In this document: positions 6,830 to 8,427 of the stretch, piece after piece
Layout: each line of letters starts with the position of its first letter
Numbering within the stretch: the first letter of the stretch is position 1
Assembly (NCBI RefSeq): GCF_035304305.1
Contig: NZ_DATGQG010000140.1
Coordinates: 1 to 8,427, forward strand
Length of the DNA: 8,427 bases
Reading direction: 5' to 3'
Source: Ferrovibrio sp035304305
GTDB lineage: Bacteria; Pseudomonadota; Alphaproteobacteria; Ferrovibrionales; Ferrovibrionaceae
Notes under the pieces: generated by a model
Databases searched by the model: none
Seen by the model: the letters and a program-made list of their open reading frames with translations, nothing else
What the model was told of the DNA's origin: nothing
Position numbers and translations under genes: made by a program

Positions 6830-7710
6830 TCCAGCGCCGCCTGCTCGCGCAGCAGCCGGTAGAGATACTGTCCATAGCTGTTCTTGCTGCCGTAGCTGTC
6901 GGCAGCGGCCCGCAGCTGCTCCGCGCCGATATAGCCCTGGCGCCAGGCAACCTCCTCGGGCGAGGCGATCTTGAGGCCCTGCCGCTTCTCCACCGTGGCG
7001 ATGAAGTTCGACGCATCCAGCAGGCTGTCCGGCGTGCCGGTATCGAGCCAGGCGAAGCCGCGGCCGAACAGCTCGACGCGGAGCTGTCCGCGCTCCAGAT
7101 AGACGTTGTTCAGGTCGGTGATCTCGAGTTCGCCGCGGGCGGAGGGCTTCAGCGCGTCGGCAATGTCGCAGACATCGCGGTCGTAGAAATACAGCCCGGT
7201 CACGGCCCAGTTGGTCGGCGCCGGATCCGGCTTTTCGATGATGCGGCGGACGCTCCTGTCCGGATTGAAGTCGATCACGCCGTAGCGCTCCGGATCGGCG
7301 ACCCAGTAGCCGAACACGACCGCGCCGGTTTCGATCCTGCCCGCGCGGCGCAGCACCTCACCGAAGCCCTCGCCGTAGAAGATGTTGTCGCCCAGCACCA
7401 GCGCGCAGGCCTCGCCGTTGATGAAGGTCCGGCCGATCCGGAACGCCTCGGCGATGCCGTTCGGCGCCGGCTGCACGGCATAGGAGATCGACAGGCCCCA
7501 CTGGCTGCCGTTGCCCAGCAGGTTGCTGAAGGCGGTCTGGTCGCGCGGCGTGGTGATCACCAGGATCTCGCGGATGCCGGCCAGCATCAGCGTGGTCAGC
7601 GGATAGTAGATCATCGGCTTGTCGTAGACCGGCAGGAGCTGCTTGCTCGTCACCGCCGTCGCCGGATGCAGCCGGGTGCCGGCGCCGCCGGCCAGAATGA
7701 TGCCTTTCAT
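6826..7710 (-). CDS. rfbA: Glucose-1-phosphate thymidylyltransferase (dTDP-glucose pyrophosphorylase)
   Basis: A 294-residue cytoplasmic nucleotidyltransferase that makes dTDP-glucose and PPi from dTTP and glucose-1-phosphate, the first step of dTDP-L-rhamnose synthesis for surface polysaccharide. Family signatures are all present: nucleotide-binding GGAGTRL (8-14), SKQLLPVYDKPMIYYPL (22-38), QPAPNGIAEAF (80-90), metal-binding Asp in GDN (107-109), IEKP (158-161), ELEITDLN (194-201) and AWLDTGTPDSLLDA (220-233). The length is typical of RmlA. The start at 7710 has a purine-rich GGAAGG upstream. The usual partners rfbB, rfbC and rfbD are not in this window: the downstream neighbour is the convergent cyclase gene, and the upstream neighbour is the unrelated DUF853 ATPase. 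Either the pathway is dispersed or this is a second copy. Its stop codon (TAG) interlocks with the TAA of the cyclase gene. A CtrA-like site lies 67 bases upstream of its ATG. Confidence 0.95.
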   Translation of the reverse strand: MKGIILAGGAGTRLHPATAVTSKQLLPVYDKPMIYYPLTTLMLAGIREILVITTPRDQTAFSNLLGNGSQWGLSISYAVQPAPNGIAEAFRIGRTFINGEACALVLGDNIFYGEGFGEVLRRAGRIETGAVVFGYWVADPERYGVIDFNPDRSVRRIIEKPDPAPTNWAVTGLYFYDRDVCDIADALKPSARGELEITDLNNVYLERGQLRVELFGRGFAWLDTGTPDSLLDASNFIATVEKRQGLKIASPEEVAWRQGYIGAEQLRAAADSYGSKNSYGQYLYRLLREQAALD

Positions 7711-7730
7711 GACCTGCCTTCCGACCTGCC
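7711..7730 (-). repeat. 8-bp direct repeat in the rfbA ribosome-binding region
   Basis: GGCAGGTC occurs twice on the minus strand with 4 bases (GGAA) between, ending directly at the rfbA ATG. The purine-rich centre is the likely Shine-Dalgarno. The duplication could be chance or a small slippage event. Confidence 0.4.
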
Positions 7731-7777
7731 CTGCGCGTCCGCCATCCGGATCCCGGAGATTACAGCCCGGCGCGCCA

Positions 7778-7792
7778 TTAATGCCACGTTAA
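7778..7792. promoter_or_regulatory. CtrA-like binding site TTAA-N7-TTAA upstream of rfbA
   Basis: TTAA, seven bases, then TTAA matches the full-site spacing of the alphaproteobacterial cell-cycle regulator CtrA. Read on the minus strand, the first half is TTAAC. It lies in the 120-base gap between the DUF853 and rfbA genes, about 67 bases before the rfbA ATG, a plausible promoter position. Four-base AT-only half-sites are rare in DNA this GC-rich, but a chance match is possible. That the host has CtrA is inferred. Confidence 0.4.
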
Positions 7793-7830
7793 AGGGCGTG
7801 TGACATCGCTCCGGCGCCGGCCGTCCGGGC

Positions 7831-8427
7831 CTAGCGGCGCAGCGAGCCGAGGACGCCGCGCAGGATCGAGCGGGTGATCTCGCGGCCGGCCGTGCGCAGC
7901 ACGCTTTTCATCGTCGTCTCGACCAGACTGTCGGAGCCGGCGCTGCGCCGCCGCGTGCGGCCGCCGCCCCAGGGGCCGCCCGACGCCGGCTCTGCTTCGG
8001 TCGTCCGGCCGGGTTCCGGCGTCTGCGCCGCGGCCGCGACAGCCTTCTGCAGCAGCTCGTAGGCCGATTCCCGGTCGATGGCGCGGTCGTATTTTCCCGC
8101 CATCGCGCTGGCGGAGAGGTCGCTGCGGCGCTCGGCCTCGCTCAGCGGCTCCAGACGCGACGAAGGCGGGCGGATCAGGCAGCGCTCGACGATGGAGGGC
8201 ACGCCCCTGTCGCCCAGGCAGGAGACCAGCGCCTCGCCGATGGCCAGCTCGGTGATGACGTCTTCCGTTCTGAAAGCCGGGTTGACGCGGAAGCTCTCGG
8301 CCGCCGCGCGGATCGCCTTGCGCTCGGCCGGGGTATAGGCGCGCAGGGCATGCTGGATGCGGTTGCCGAGCTGCGCCAGCACGGGCTCGGGGATGTCGGC
8401 CGGGTTCTGCGTGACGAAATACACGCC
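7831..8427 (-). CDS. DUF853 / YjgR-type HerA-like ATPase, C-terminal part (5' end outside window)
   Basis: The last 198 residues of a protein normally about 500 long. The reading frame is open through the right edge: the GTG at 8422-8424 that could be mistaken for a start is the Val of an internal GVYFVTQNP motif. Hallmarks of the family follow in order: VYFVTQNPADIPEPVLAQLG, NRIQHALRAYTP, VITELAIGEALVS, RCLIRPPSSRLEPL, then DRESAYELLQ, and an Ala/Gly/Arg-rich linker before the conserved C-terminal tail (TAGREITRSILRGVLGSLRR). The Walker A region should lie in the missing N-terminal part. E. coli YjgR is the best-known relative. These proteins resemble the DNA translocase HerA, but their cellular role is not established. 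It runs in the same direction as rfbA, 120 bases upstream of it, with the CtrA-like site between them, so rfbA probably has its own promoter. Confidence 0.9.
   Translation of the reverse strand, partial: GVYFVTQNPADIPEPVLAQLGNRIQHALRAYTPAERKAIRAAAESFRVNPAFRTEDVITELAIGEALVSCLGDRGVPSIVERCLIRPPSSRLEPLSEAERRSDLSASAMAGKYDRAIDRESAYELLQKAVAAAAQTPEPGRTTEAEPASGGPWGGGRTRRRSAGSDSLVETTMKSVLRTAGREITRSILRGVLGSLRR

Noticed and set aside
6667..7803. Plus-strand open frame of 378 codons opposite rfbA
   Set aside because: No motifs are present, and the minus strand carries every RmlA signature. It is a shadow frame.
7811..7820. CCGGCGCCGG palindrome just past the DUF853 stop as a terminator
   Set aside because: It has no loop and no T-run, and such palindromes are common by chance at this GC content.
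8422..8424. GTG as a start codon for the right-edge gene
   Set aside because: The frame continues to the window edge with Gly, and the motif GVYFVTQNP is internal to the DUF853 family. The gene is truncated by the window, not short.

Overview
The window is GC-rich chromosomal DNA with dense coding, long antisense shadow reading frames and short intergenic gaps. This fits a GC-rich proteobacterium, most likely an alphaproteobacterium (Rhodospirillales- or Rhizobiales-like). The support is codon and GC character, the gene families present (a zinc-ribbon class III cyclase fused to a STAND ATPase and TPRs, and a YjgR/HerA-like ATPase), and one TTAA-N7-TTAA site of the kind bound by the alphaproteobacterial regulator CtrA. 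The assignment is an inference, and no rRNA or other taxonomic marker is present. I saw no tRNA, rRNA, CRISPR array, insertion sequence, integrase or attachment site.

Layout from left to right: (1) positions 2-1039, minus strand, a CaCA-family cation/Ca2+ exchanger; (2) positions 1140-2423, minus strand, a hexameric-type glutamate dehydrogenase (Glu/Leu/Phe/Val dehydrogenase), separated from the exchanger by 100 bases that contain a GC hairpin; (3) positions 2424-2873, a 450-base divergent intergenic region that probably carries promoters for both directions; (4) positions 2874-3491, plus strand, an unrecognised 205-residue cysteine-rich protein; (5) positions 3521-6829, plus strand, a 1102-residue multidomain signalling protein (double zinc ribbon, class III nucleotide cyclase, STAND-type ATPase, TPR-like tail); (6) positions 6826-7710, minus strand, RfbA/RmlA glucose-1-phosphate thymidylyltransferase, converging on the cyclase gene with interleaved stop codons; (7) positions 7831-8427, minus strand, the C-terminal 198 residues of a DUF853/YjgR HerA-like ATPase whose start lies beyond the right edge.

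Most of the window is core metabolism and envelope biology. The accessory-looking part is the plus-strand pair at 2874-6829: a cysteine-rich orphan protein followed after 29 bases by a large cyclase/ATPase/TPR protein. The pair is probably one transcription unit and is the best candidate for an undescribed signalling module. Its function cannot be read from sequence. The cyclase keeps both metal-binding aspartates and most catalytic positions but carries Arg and His at two positions that are Lys and Asn in canonical cyclases.
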